Source of the DNA: an uncultured Chlorobiaceae bacterium
GTDB taxonomy: Bacteria > Bacteroidota > Chlorobiia > Chlorobiales > Chlorobiaceae
DNA length: 64,000 bases
Assembly: GCA_903895195.1 (NCBI GenBank)
Contig: CAITSZ010000027.1
Span: 62,001 to 126,000 of the forward strand
Reading direction: 5' to 3'
Positions 18,282 to 27,434 of the stretch are shown piece after piece (position 1 is the first letter of the stretch; every line of letters begins with the position of its first letter). A model generated the notes under the pieces. The model saw only the letters and a list, made by a program, of their open reading frames with translations. It ran no database searches and was not told the origin of the DNA. Position numbers and translations under genes: made by a program.

Positions 18282-19586
18282 CTATTTGCCGGAGGCCACA
18301 AGGGCGTTATAGTTTGCCTTGATGGTTTTTTCGAGATCAGCATCGGTGTGTGCGAAACTGGTGAACATTGCTTCAAACTGGGATGGAGCAAGATAGATTC
18401 CCTGATCGAGCATTGAATGGAAGTATTTTCCGTGCTTTTTAACATCAGCAGTGATGGCACTGTCGAAGTTGACAACCGGTGTTTCTGTAAAGAAGAGGCA
18501 GGACATTGAGCCAACACGGTTTTGAACGTAGTTCAAACCAAGTTTTTTCAGGTTGTCGCTGAAGCCCGCTTCAAGAATTGCGGATTTTCTTTCGAGTTCC
18601 GGATAGGGATTCTCTTCAATAAGGATTTTAAGGGTTTCAAGACCTGCTGTCAGCGCAAGAGGATTGCCAGAAAGGGTTCCTGCCTGGTAAACATCGCCAA
18701 GCGGAGCAACTCTCTCCATAATTTTGCGTTTACCTCCGAAGGCTCCGACAGGAAGACCGCCGCCGATAATCTTACCCATGGTGGTAAGGTCAGGTGTGAC
18801 GCCATAAAGACTCTGTGCACCACCGAGAGCGACGCGGAATCCACACATGACTTCATCAAAAATAAGGACAATGCCTTCCTTGTCGCATAGTTCGCGGAGC
18901 GCGGCAAGGAATCCTGGCTGTGGAGGTATAACACCGGTATTGCCTGCGACCGGTTCGATGATGATGGCTGCAACCTTATCCTTGTTTTCATTAACAAGGA
19001 GTTTTACGGATTCGATATCGTTGTACTTTGCATTGAGCGTATCCATTGCGGTGCCTTTGGTGACACCGGGGCTGTCTGGAGCGCCAAGTGTCAATGCGCC
19101 TGAACCTGCCTTGATAAGGAAGCTGTCGCCGTGGCCGTGGTAGCAACCTTCAAATTTAATTATTTTATCGCGACCGGTGTAACCTCTCGCGACTCTTACA
19201 GCCGACATGGTCGCTTCAGTTCCGCTGTTGACCATGCGGACCATTTCCAGAGAAGGAACGATTTTACAGAGAAGTTCGGCAATCTCAATTTCCATTTCGA
19301 TCGGGGTGCCGAAGCTGGTGCCGATATTTTTCAGGGTATATTCAAGAGCCGCTGTGATTCTCGGATGCATGCTGCCGAGAATGAACGGTCCCCATGAGCC
19401 GACATAGTCAAGATAGGAGTTGCCATCAACATCGGTCATGTATGCGCCTGACCCTTTAGCCATGTAAATTGGATTTCCGCCAACGGATTTAAATGCCCGT
19501 ACTGGAGAGTTTACACCACCGGGAATAAACTTCTTTGCTTTTTCAAAGAGTTCTGCTGATCTGGTTAGTTGAGGCATGTCGGACAA
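18282..19586 (-). CDS. hemL: Glutamate-1-semialdehyde 2,1-aminomutase
   Basis: A 434-residue PLP enzyme that makes 5-aminolevulinate in the C5 pathway, the entry to haem and (bacterio)chlorophyll. GGVNSPVRAF near the N-terminus, the PLP phosphate loop NSGTEATMSAVRVARG and the PLP-lysine region MGKIIGGGLPVGAFGG are all present. Length is normal. It follows recO on the minus strand after about 100 bases. The start at 19586 gives MSDMPQ; a second ATG at 19577 is possible. Confidence 0.96.
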   Translation of the reverse strand: MSDMPQLTRSAELFEKAKKFIPGGVNSPVRAFKSVGGNPIYMAKGSGAYMTDVDGNSYLDYVGSWGPFILGSMHPRITAALEYTLKNIGTSFGTPIEMEIEIAELLCKIVPSLEMVRMVNSGTEATMSAVRVARGYTGRDKIIKFEGCYHGHGDSFLIKAGSGALTLGAPDSPGVTKGTAMDTLNAKYNDIESVKLLVNENKDKVAAIIIEPVAGNTGVIPPQPGFLAALRELCDKEGIVLIFDEVMCGFRVALGGAQSLYGVTPDLTTMGKIIGGGLPVGAFGGKRKIMERVAPLGDVYQAGTLSGNPLALTAGLETLKILIEENPYPELERKSAILEAGFSDNLKKLGLNYVQNRVGSMSCLFFTETPVVNFDSAITADVKKHGKYFHSMLDQGIYLAPSQFEAMFTSFAHTDADLEKTIKANYNALVASGK

Positions 19587-19689
19587 TTCTGTTTAGGATT
19601 GAACAAGACGGTATAAGAAGTAATAAAATGATTGGTTAAGATAGAAATACTCCTGCAGATATAAAACCCCAAAAAACCTGCTGCCGGGT

Positions 19690-20475
19690 CTATTTCAGGA
19701 GGATTTGCGATACTATTGCGAGGTTTTTGCCCAATCGTGCATGTTCCAGATGCAGAGCACAATATTCCTGAAGGAGATTCCAGAGCTGTTCAATGTCATC
19801 TGGATCAGCTTTGATAGGGTCCCCGGAGGGAAGGCGTTTTGATGCGAGAGCGCTTAACAGCATGGCGAGACGTAAAGGGATAAGCTGCTTTTTTGCAAGG
19901 CTCTCTCCTGCAGCTCCAGGAAGTGCTAGCCCTCCGGGGTTCATGACAAAATAAAGTTCGGTAAGTTTCATGGACTCAACTGCAGGCATGAGTTCTTTTC
20001 CACTGAAGACACAGAAGCGAAGGGAGGGCTGAAAGCCAAGCAGTGAAATAAATCGCAAAAGGAACCATGCATAGAGCTGCTGGTAATTGATGCCGTCATG
20101 GTAAAGCTCTTCGAGAGTTCCTGAGAGGAGGGTAAAGAGTGCAAGATTTTTTTCATCACGCTCCGTCGTATGCTTCACAAGATCAATGATCCTGTAGAGG
20201 ATAGCGAATCGATCAAGGTCAGGAGCGGGAACCATTGGGCTCAAAATAAGGTTACCATCACTGACGAGTTGAATGTCCCGGCTATTTTTTTTGTAGAGCA
20301 CAAGATCGACTACATTCCCCGCGCTGAACAATCCGGAGAGTTTGTTTTTTGGATTACGGGCCCCTTTGATGATAACTGAGATTTTGCCGAATTCGCGAGT
20401 GTAGACCGAGCAGATCTTTGACTGGTCGCGGTATTTGATTTCCCGCAATATGACAGCCCGGGTTTTGACGATCAC
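19690..20475 (-). CDS. recO: DNA repair protein RecO
   Basis: A 261-residue protein with the RecO layout: an N-terminal OB fold (TRAVILREIKYRDQSKICSVYTREFGK, reported here only in part) and a C-terminal helical domain. RecO loads RecA on single-stranded DNA with RecR. Cysteines that often bind zinc in RecO of other bacteria are not evident in the usual CxxC form. It precedes hemL on the same strand. Confidence 0.85.
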   Translation of the reverse strand: MIVKTRAVILREIKYRDQSKICSVYTREFGKISVIIKGARNPKNKLSGLFSAGNVVDLVLYKKNSRDIQLVSDGNLILSPMVPAPDLDRFAILYRIIDLVKHTTERDEKNLALFTLLSGTLEELYHDGINYQQLYAWFLLRFISLLGFQPSLRFCVFSGKELMPAVESMKLTELYFVMNPGGLALPGAAGESLAKKQLIPLRLAMLLSALASKRLPSGDPIKADPDDIEQLWNLLQEYCALHLEHARLGKNLAIVSQILLK

Positions 20476-20612
20476 TGCTTCATCTTTTTTATTTTAGGAA
20501 ATATAATTATATACGGTAACGCTTCACGCATAAGGCTTATGGACTTTGTAAACAATGTACTGACGATGAACAATAACAGTCAGAAAGAGATTAATCAAGG
20601 AGAAAAATAGAT

Positions 20613-20879
20613 ATGCCGACCTATCAGTATCGTTGTAAAAACTGCGGTAATGAACTTGAAATTGTCCAGAAGATGACGGATGATTCGCTGACAATCTGCC
20701 CGCAGTGTGAAAAGGAGACCTTTGAGCGAGTTATCAGTGCTGAGGGAGGATTCGTGCTGAAGGGATCCGGTTTTTATAAAACAGACTATAACCCGAGCAA
20801 AAAAGAGTCAAGTCCCGCTGCTCCTTCGCCTTGCTCTACTGGCGCATGCTCAAGTGGCGCGTGCCCTATGGCAAAGTAA
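20613..20879 (+). CDS. FmdB-type zinc-ribbon protein
   Basis: An 88-residue protein beginning [11 protein letters not shown] with zinc ligands in two CxxC pairs (Cys8/Cys11 and Cys29/Cys32), then the typical GSGFYKTDY segment and a Cys-rich tail ([12 protein letters not shown]). Members are proposed regulators, but function is not established. AAGGAG lies 11-16 bases before the ATG. It converges on the OstA-like gene across the terminator at 20917-20945. Confidence 0.88.
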   Translation: MPTYQYRCKNCGNELEIVQKMTDDSLTICPQCEKETFERVISAEGGFVLKGSGFYKTDYNPSKKESSPAAPSPCSTGACSSGACPMAK

Positions 20880-20916
20880 AGCTCCGCTGATTTTTTGCCA
20901 TTATAAGGCACACTTG

Positions 20917-20945
20917 AAAGGCCTTCCGAATCAGGGAAGGCTTTT
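20917..20945. terminator. Intrinsic terminator after the zinc-ribbon gene
   Basis: GCCTTCC (20921-20927) pairs with GGAAGGC (20935-20941), preceded by AAAG and followed by TTTT. It overlaps the last codons of the converging minus-strand OstA-like gene. Confidence 0.75.
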
Positions 20946-21863
20946 CTGCTGTATGAAAGGATTTTCCTTTTCTCTCCAGGAAAATGTTGAAAGATCAATC
21001 TTTTTGTCACCGCGGAAGCTCTCCGGGTACTGTTTTCCTTCTACATTTCCTGTAACCTTCACACGTTTAAGAGTCCCTGCGTTGAAAAACATCCGGATCA
21101 TATCGCCACTTGAATAGTTGATACCTGAAGGTTTTTGCTCATTGTTATAGAGGTGATACAGGCTTTCCGCCTGAGTGGTAAGGGTAATGCCGGTTATTTT
21201 TGAGTTGTCGTTGAGCAGGACTACCATTTTTTTGGCACTGAACTGATCATAGGCAACCGGTGAAACGCAGAGAGTGTCCTGAGCGGCAAAAAAAGCATTG
21301 CCATGGATCTGTATTTCATCAATGCTCTTGCGCTTTGCGCCCGTCGGGCTTTCCTTCAGATGCAGAAGAATACTATCCCCACTGATCTGTTGACGGTTAT
21401 GCCATGCGAGTGCTTCATCGTTAAGCCATATCTGACTGGTTATTTTATTGACAAGAGCTTTTTTCGATTTTGCGACAAGCGAGTTGTCAAGCATCCTGCC
21501 CCGCACGTTACCGCTTAATTCTCCGACTTGTCTATCCGAGTAGTAGACTCCATTTTCGCCGTAAATTTCAACGGTATTATCGGTCATGAAAACATTGCCA
21601 GTGAGCACGATTTTGTTCTCCTGCTCATAACTTGTTGCACGGTCACATTTTAGTGTTAAGTTGTCCTGGAGAAAAACCACATTGCCGATGACAGAGCGGT
21701 ATGATCCTGCTTCACTTTCGCCTCCTTCGATGACATCTGCATGCTGGAGAATAATTTTCTTTTTTTCCGCGCGCAGTGTATTATGGGGCAGAGCCGGGAG
21801 CATGATAATCTGAAGTGTCAGAATAGCGGCGGTCAATAGTCTAATTGAAATAGCTCTTGGCAT
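20931..21863 (-). CDS. OstA/LptA-like outer-membrane LPS-transport family protein
   Basis: A 310-residue protein with an N-terminal signal-like hydrophobic segment and OstA/LptA beta-jellyroll repeats over most of its length (GNVVFLQDNLTLKCDRATSY, LTGNVFMTDNTVEIYGENG, and a later GVYYSDRQVGELSGNV). LptA proteins form the periplasmic bridge that carries LPS to the outer membrane. It is longer than E. coli LptA (~185) and resembles the OstA-like proteins of Bacteroidota/Chlorobiota. It diverges from the WecB-like gene with 76 bases between the start codons. Confidence 0.8.
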   Translation of the reverse strand: MPRAISIRLLTAAILTLQIIMLPALPHNTLRAEKKKIILQHADVIEGGESEAGSYRSVIGNVVFLQDNLTLKCDRATSYEQENKIVLTGNVFMTDNTVEIYGENGVYYSDRQVGELSGNVRGRMLDNSLVAKSKKALVNKITSQIWLNDEALAWHNRQQISGDSILLHLKESPTGAKRKSIDEIQIHGNAFFAAQDTLCVSPVAYDQFSAKKMVVLLNDNSKITGITLTTQAESLYHLYNNEQKPSGINYSSGDMIRMFFNAGTLKRVKVTGNVEGKQYPESFRGDKKIDLSTFSWREKENPFIQQKSLP

Positions 21864-21939
21864 TGCGGATAATAGATTGATGTCAGCCCCCGAAAGTGTT
21901 TATTGATAAGTTCTAATGTAACAAAGCTTTGTTTTTACT

Positions 21940-23028
21940 GTGAAAAAATTACTCCTCGTTGGTGGCGGCAGGCCAGGAAATTTATTGCTTGCTCCCTTAT
22001 ATGACGCATTGAAACATAATGAGGCCTATAAGCCTGTCGCGCTTTTTGTTGCCCCTGAAGGGGTCGATCCGATCAGCGGTGATCTTGCAGCATGCTTCGG
22101 TTTTGATGAAGCAGGGAGTTTCATTGCCATTTCCCTCCCGAAAGGATCTGCGGTTGAGCATCTCGCAACGGTTATGACCGGAATTGAAAAAGTTATTGCC
22201 AGCGAAAAACCTGATCTCGTTATGGTGTGCGGCAGCGATAATGCCGCCCTTGGAGCTGCACTGACAGCCGCAAAGCTCGGTGTCCGGGTTGCGGTGGTCG
22301 ATGCAGGACTTCGTAGCTATGACCGTTCTGACGGCGAGGAGATCAATCGAATTGCCATTGATGCAATGGCTGAGTATCACTTTGTGAGCGAACACAGTGG
22401 AGAGTACAACCTGATCAATGAAGGGGTAGCCGATGATAAGGTTTTTTTTCCCGGTAACCTTTCAATCGACAGCCTTGTCAAATTGATGGAGCAGGCAAAT
22501 CAAATGCCCGTATCCAGAGCCCATGGATTTCGTCCGAAGTCCTATGCACTGGTAATTTTGAACCCTGCAGGTCACTTTTCACGGAAAGAACCGCTTGAAA
22601 TGATGCTCCGGCTTCTGACGGAGATTTCCCTCAAGACTACTGTTCTTATTCCACAGTTTAATGGTATGGACCCCGCATTCACCGATATTGAGAACCTGAA
22701 AATTATCGATTCGCTTTCGCATGCAGGCCTGCTGATGCTGCTCAGAGATTCTGTGATGCTTCTGACCGATACCGAAGAGCTGCAGTCGGAAGCGACAGTC
22801 ATGAATGTGCCATGTCTCACAATGATGGAGTCGGCATCGCGTCCAGTAACCATAGAAATCGGCACTAATGTTCTTGTCGGCCTCGATGAGGAAGATATCA
22901 TCAGCCGCGTTAACGATATTCTCCAGCCCGGAAAACACAAGCACGAATCATCCCGCTCAAAAATTCCTGAAAAATGGGACGGCGCCGCTGCGGCCCGCAT
23001 TGTCACCATACTCGACCGGATAGTATAG
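21940..23028 (+). CDS. UDP-N-acetylglucosamine 2-epimerase-like protein (WecB family, divergent)
   Basis: A 362-residue GT-B-fold protein with the overall WecB layout and a GTG start. The N-terminal loop reads GGGRPGN where WecB has GTRPE. The usual HVEAGLR is VVDAGLRSYDRSDGEEINR, keeping the EE-NR part but with Asp in place of the conserved Glu. A possible His equivalent lies in AGHFSRKE. The family interconverts UDP-GlcNAc and UDP-ManNAc for polysaccharide synthesis; the changed residues leave the reaction open. It is a single gene with no glycan neighbours. Confidence 0.72.
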   Translation: MKKLLLVGGGRPGNLLLAPLYDALKHNEAYKPVALFVAPEGVDPISGDLAACFGFDEAGSFIAISLPKGSAVEHLATVMTGIEKVIASEKPDLVMVCGSDNAALGAALTAAKLGVRVAVVDAGLRSYDRSDGEEINRIAIDAMAEYHFVSEHSGEYNLINEGVADDKVFFPGNLSIDSLVKLMEQANQMPVSRAHGFRPKSYALVILNPAGHFSRKEPLEMMLRLLTEISLKTTVLIPQFNGMDPAFTDIENLKIIDSLSHAGLLMLLRDSVMLLTDTEELQSEATVMNVPCLTMMESASRPVTIEIGTNVLVGLDEEDIISRVNDILQPGKHKHESSRSKIPEKWDGAAAARIVTILDRIV

Positions 23029-23088
23029 CCTGATTAAAGCTGCATAGTGTCGGACATTCTGTCACTCTGTGCTGCAATATATATTGGG

Positions 23089-23135
23089 TGTCATTTCGAC
23101 CGAGAGGGAGAAATCTATCGACGCAAGTCGAGAGT
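23089..23135. repeat. Dispersed GTCATTTCGACC-type extragenic repeat
   Basis: TGTCATTTCGACCGAGAGGG followed by AGAAATCTATCGACGCAAGTCGAGA. ATTTC/GAAAT and TCGAC-GCAA-GTCGA form two small stems. The sequence resembles an extragenic repeat I know from Bacteroidota and Chlorobiota genomes. It fills most of the gap between two converging genes. Confidence 0.5.
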
Positions 23136-23143
23136 GCTGTGGT

Positions 23144-23992
23144 TTATTGCGGTCTAAAAGAGAGGTCATAAACAACTTCATTTCCCTGATTGCGGATCAC
23201 CATTCGATTGCTTTCAAGTTCTACTCTGCCGCAGGTAAAGGATGGGTGCTCAAGACGTTGCACAAATGCCGGCAACACCACAAAGTGGATTTTACCCTTC
23301 ATAGCGCAGGCGCCATAATGATAATGCCCGCTGAGGCAAACCTTTACGGCGGTGGATGATGCGAGTATATCGACGATCTCCTGATGATTCCAGAGTAGGC
23401 CGTATTTTGAGTCGGTTGTTTCGGGAAGCAGCGGAAAGTGGCAGATCACGATTACCGTTTCTCCAGCTGTTTCAGCAGTTTCAAGCTCATTTCTCAGCCA
23501 TCCCTTTTGCCGCAAGCCCACTGCGCCGCAGTAGTCGTGTTTTTCAGGCCGGGCGAGGAAGTATTCAAGGGTTCGGCAGTCTTCCTGCGTTTCAGGCTTG
23601 TTATGTATTGATACATCCATACCGTCAAGGACGATAAATCGGAATTTTTTTACGGAAAATGAATAGAAGGGAGATGGTATTCCAAGGGAATCGAGCAGTT
23701 CCTGTTGTGGAAGGGCAAGGCAGTGGTTGCCGATGACATGGTGAATGGTACCGGGAAACTCTTTAAGTATAGAGCTGGCCTGTCGGAGTTCTTCCTTGTG
23801 ATACTTCTCACTCCCTTTGATCAGGTCGCCGAGCTGGAACAGAAAATCAACGTTGTTCTTTTTGCAGTTTTTGAGCCAGGTTCGAAGCTCTGCGGCAGTT
23901 GAGATTGCTGCCGCAGGTTCAATTGCTGATGAGAAGTGAATGTCGGTTATTATGCCGAACTTGAGGGTTAAGGTGTTGTGAGAGCCGGACAT
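23144..23992 (-). CDS. Calcineurin-like metallophosphoesterase
   Basis: A 282-residue protein with the complete two-metal site: DIH (in FGIITDIHFS), GDLI, GNH, the CHFPLLPE histidine and GHYH. It is therefore expected to be an active phosphoesterase; the substrate cannot be read. No signal peptide is evident. The ATG shares one base with the stop of prfB (TGATG), so it is translationally coupled to the release factor gene. Confidence 0.88.
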   Translation of the reverse strand: MSGSHNTLTLKFGIITDIHFSSAIEPAAAISTAAELRTWLKNCKKNNVDFLFQLGDLIKGSEKYHKEELRQASSILKEFPGTIHHVIGNHCLALPQQELLDSLGIPSPFYSFSVKKFRFIVLDGMDVSIHNKPETQEDCRTLEYFLARPEKHDYCGAVGLRQKGWLRNELETAETAGETVIVICHFPLLPETTDSKYGLLWNHQEIVDILASSTAVKVCLSGHYHYGACAMKGKIHFVVLPAFVQRLEHPSFTCGRVELESNRMVIRNQGNEVVYDLSFRPQ

Positions 23993-25087
23993 CAGTCGCC
24001 GAATTCAGAGAGATATTTTTCCATGAATTCGTCCAGGTCTCCGTCCAGAACGGTTTCCACATCAAACCGTTCGTAATTTGTTCGGTGGTCCTTGATTCGA
24101 CGGTCATCGAGCACATAGCTGCGGATCTGGCTTCCCCATTCGATTTTTTTCTTTTTTCCTTCTATCTCCCGCTTTTTCGCCTCCTCATCATCTCTCTGGC
24201 GCTGGTAGAGCTGGGCCATCAGCATTTTCATGGCGCGCTCCCTGTTCTGGAATTGTGAGCGCTCTTCCTGACAGCCGACCACAATCCCTGTAGGGAGATG
24301 CTTTATTCGGACGGCAGTTTCCACTTTGTTGACATTCTGACCGCCTTTGCCTCCGCTGCGGAACGTTGAGAGTTCAAGATCTTCCTTGCGGACGTCGATT
24401 TCAACATCGGGAGGGGCTTCCGGGTAGGTGAATACACTGGCAAAGGAGGTGTGACGCCTGGCGTTTGAATCGAAGGGCGACACCCTTACAAGCCGGTGAA
24501 CGCCGTTTTCGGCTTTCAGATAGCCGTAGGCATAAGGTCCCTCTATTTCAAGAGTTGCTGTTTTTATGCCGGCACCATCACCTTCCTGGTAGTCGTCGGT
24601 ATAGATTTTAAACCCTTTTCGCTCAGCCCAGCGCATGTACATTCTATAGAGCATTTCTGCCCAGTCCTGCGCCTCGGTGCCTCCTGCTCCTGCATGAATG
24701 GTAATGAGGGCGTTGCCGGCATCATCTTTGCCTGAAAGCATGTTTTTAAACTCAATGGCGGAGATGTCGTGCTCGATTGAGGCGATTGTGGCGTTGAGCT
24801 CTTCGGTGAAGGATTCGTCTTCGAGTTCTGTGGCAATGTCGAGTTCATCCTGACAGATGGTTGCTTTCGATGCAATTTTTTCGAAGCCATCAGTCCATGA
24901 CTTATGTTCGTTCAGCTCTTTTAAAACTTTGTGAGCCTCTTTCTGGTCGTTCCAGAAAGTCGGATCTGTTGAAATTTTTTCGAGGTCATATATTTTTTCT
25001 TTGCGCTGATCAACGTCAAAGATACCCCCGTAACTGTCCGAGGCGACGATGAATCTCCTGCAGTCTTTCTTTTTGTGGTTCAAACAT
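23992..25087 (-). CDS. prfB: Peptide chain release factor 2 with programmed +1 frameshift
   Basis: RF2 of about 365 residues made from two frames. The zero frame starts at the ATG at 25087 and encodes 23 residues (ending RGYL) up to an in-frame TGA at 25016-25018; the +1 frame continues as [14 protein letters not shown] to the stop at 23992. The recoding signal CGGGGG-TAT-CTT-TGA-C matches the known prfB site (Shine-Dalgarno-like element, slippery CUU, weak stop). The GGQ motif occurs in [13 protein letters not shown]2 releases chains at UGA and UAA; the site autoregulates RF2 level. Confidence 0.95.
25015..25027 (-). promoter_or_regulatory. prfB +1 recoding site
   Basis: On the minus strand: GGGGGTATCTTTGAC. 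The TGA is codon 24 of the zero frame. The G-run is an internal ribosome-binding-like element three bases before the slippery CTT. When RF2 is scarce, ribosomes slip to the +1 frame and make RF2. Confidence 0.93.
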
Positions 25088-25359
25088 GATTTTCTCTAAG
25101 GATTGTTGACAATAAAACGGCAATGCAACTTCAAAGAACAATTTTTTTCAGCAGAAATCAAAAGAGGGTTCAAGGTTTATGATTTAATTGGGGCCTTTGA
25201 AATTAGAAGAGTATCTGAGTGAAAAAGTAATGGAGTTTTCATATTTTCCATTCTGTTAAAAAAAAACAGGGAGCCCTACCGGAACTGTTTACGCATCATT
25301 TTGTGCTAACAGAACTATGACCGGGATTACCCCGGGCACCAATCAGAGAGATCCTGAAC

Positions 25360-27372
25360 ATGAATCCTTCATTCAAACGGGCTATTCCCCAGTATAGTGA
25401 TCAAAAGTTTGATGGTCGTCAACGTGTTGTTATAGAAAAAGTTTCCCCTGAACTCCATGGAGGCAAGTACCCTGCAAAAGCAGTTGAGGGCGGGCGCCTT
25501 TCTGTTGAGGCTGATATTTTTGTTGACGGTGCCGATACGGTTTCTGCTGAGCTCTGTTTCCGGCCTTCCGGTCTCGATGAGTGGCAGCGTTCGCCAATGG
25601 TTTCGCAAGGCAACGACCAATGGCTAGGTTCGTTTACTGTTGGTCTCCCTGGCCGCTATGAGTATACGATTGAGGCATGGGTTGACCATTTTCAGACATG
25701 GAAAAAGGGACTGACCAAAAAGATCGAGGCGGGTCAGGATGTTTCACTCGATCTGCAGATCGGGGCGATTTTTGTAAAAGAAGGAGTGTCGAGAGCGGGA
25801 AAAACTGATGCCGCAAAGCTCAGTGAATTTGCAGCTCTGCTCTGTTCGAAGGACAAGGATAAAGCAGCTGCTGCTGCACTTGAAGGAACTCTTGAAGAGC
25901 TTATGACCAGCAATCCCGATAAGTCGTGTGCTACTGTCTATGAAAAAACGCTAGGGTTGACGGTAGAACAGAAAAAGGCCGGATGCAGTGCCTGGTATGA
26001 ATTTTTTCCCCGCTCATGGAGTACTAAGCCCGGTAAGCACGGGACGTTCAAAGACTGTAACAGGTTGCTGCCTCTTATTGCAGGGATGGGATTCGATGTC
26101 GTCTATCTTCCTCCGATTCATCCGATTGGTTACGCCAAGCGCAAAGGAAAGAATAATGCCCTTGTGGCCGCGACGGATGATCCGGGAAGCTGCTGGGCAA
26201 TCGGCAACAAGGATGGAGGGCATAAGGCGGTTCACCCTGAACTGGGTACCATCAAGGATTTTACAGCATTTGTTGCAACGGCTGAGGAGCTGGGAATTTC
26301 TGTGGCTCTTGATATCGCGTTTCAGTGTTCGCCGGATCATCCCTATGTCAAAGAGCATCCGCAGTGGTTCAAGTGGCGTCCGGACGGCACTGTCCAGTTT
26401 GCGGAAAATCCGCCGAAACGATATGAGGATATTCTTCCTATTGATTTTGAGTCGGCCGACTGGCAGAATCTCTGGATTGAGCTGAAAAGTATTTTTCTGT
26501 TCTGGATTGACAAAGGGGTGAAAATTTTTCGCGTTGACAATCCTCATACCAAGGCTTTTCCTTTCTGGGAGTGGGCTATTGCCTCGATCAGGGAGGAGCA
26601 TCCGGATACGGTTTTTCTTGCCGAGGCGTTCACCCGGCCCAAATTAATGGCTCGACTTGCTGTTGTTGGGTACAGTCAGTCATACAGCTACTTCACATGG
26701 CGCAATAACAAGCATGAGTTGCAGGAGTATCTCCTTGAGCTGACATCTTCGCCCCTCAAACATTTTATGCGGCCTAACTTCTGGCCTAATACTCCTGATA
26801 TTCTTCATGAGGAGTTCCAGACGGGTGATCGCAACCGCTTTATTATCCGTATGGTGCTTGCCTCTACTCTTTCATCGAACTACGGCATGTATGGCCCTGC
26901 TTACGAGCTGTGCGAGTATCTCCCTGTTCCGGGAACCAAGGAGGATTATCTCAATTCCGAAAAGTATGAAATCAAGCAGTGGGATCTTGACCGGCCGGGC
27001 AATATCCGGGCAGAGATAACGCGCATCAACAGGATAAGAAAAGAGAACAGTGCTTTTCAGCAGACCAATGACATTACTTTTGTCCGCATTGAAGCTTCAC
27101 CGGGTCAGGAAAACGAGCAATTGATGGGCTATCTCAAGCGGTCCGATGACGGAAGTAATAGTATTCTTACTGTTGTCAGCCTCGATTCTTCGAATACCCA
27201 GGGGGGCTGGCTGCGCTTCCCTCTCGAACTCTTCAACATGCCGCACGATTCCCAGTTCAAGGTTGAGGATCTGCTGAGCGGTAACCACTATGACTGGAAT
27301 GGCGAATGGAACTATGTAGCAGTAAATCCATGGGTCATGCCAGCACATATATTCAGGGTGACTTTTTCCTGA
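25360..27372 (+). CDS. glgE: Alpha-1,4-glucan:maltose-1-phosphate maltosyltransferase
   Basis: A 670-residue GH13 enzyme with the GlgE-specific N-terminal domain (about residues 1-200) and TIM-barrel core. GVKIFRVDNPHTK carries the nucleophile Asp and VFLAEAFTRPK the acid Glu; YFTWRNNKHELQEYL and the C-terminal beta domain complete it. GlgE transfers maltose from maltose-1-phosphate to growing alpha-1,4-glucan. The next gene supplies its donor by converting trehalose to maltose and phosphorylating it, so together they make a trehalose-to-glycogen route. The 270 bases upstream contain no gene and no clear promoter. Confidence 0.94.
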   Translation: MNPSFKRAIPQYSDQKFDGRQRVVIEKVSPELHGGKYPAKAVEGGRLSVEADIFVDGADTVSAELCFRPSGLDEWQRSPMVSQGNDQWLGSFTVGLPGRYEYTIEAWVDHFQTWKKGLTKKIEAGQDVSLDLQIGAIFVKEGVSRAGKTDAAKLSEFAALLCSKDKDKAAAAALEGTLEELMTSNPDKSCATVYEKTLGLTVEQKKAGCSAWYEFFPRSWSTKPGKHGTFKDCNRLLPLIAGMGFDVVYLPPIHPIGYAKRKGKNNALVAATDDPGSCWAIGNKDGGHKAVHPELGTIKDFTAFVATAEELGISVALDIAFQCSPDHPYVKEHPQWFKWRPDGTVQFAENPPKRYEDILPIDFESADWQNLWIELKSIFLFWIDKGVKIFRVDNPHTKAFPFWEWAIASIREEHPDTVFLAEAFTRPKLMARLAVVGYSQSYSYFTWRNNKHELQEYLLELTSSPLKHFMRPNFWPNTPDILHEEFQTGDRNRFIIRMVLASTLSSNYGMYGPAYELCEYLPVPGTKEDYLNSEKYEIKQWDLDRPGNIRAEITRINRIRKENSAFQQTNDITFVRIEASPGQENEQLMGYLKRSDDGSNSILTVVSLDSSNTQGGWLRFPLELFNMPHDSQFKVEDLLSGNHYDWNGEWNYVAVNPWVMPAHIFRVTFS

Positions 27373-27434
27373 CCGAGTTTTTTTATCGAATCTTTTTAAT
27401 CACTATTCACGATATCCCTAACTGACCATATATC

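Noticed and set aside
26014-26601. 195-codon minus-strand frame within glgE
   Set aside because: It lies opposite the conserved GlgE catalytic core; the protein has the Arg/Leu-rich composition of an antisense shadow.
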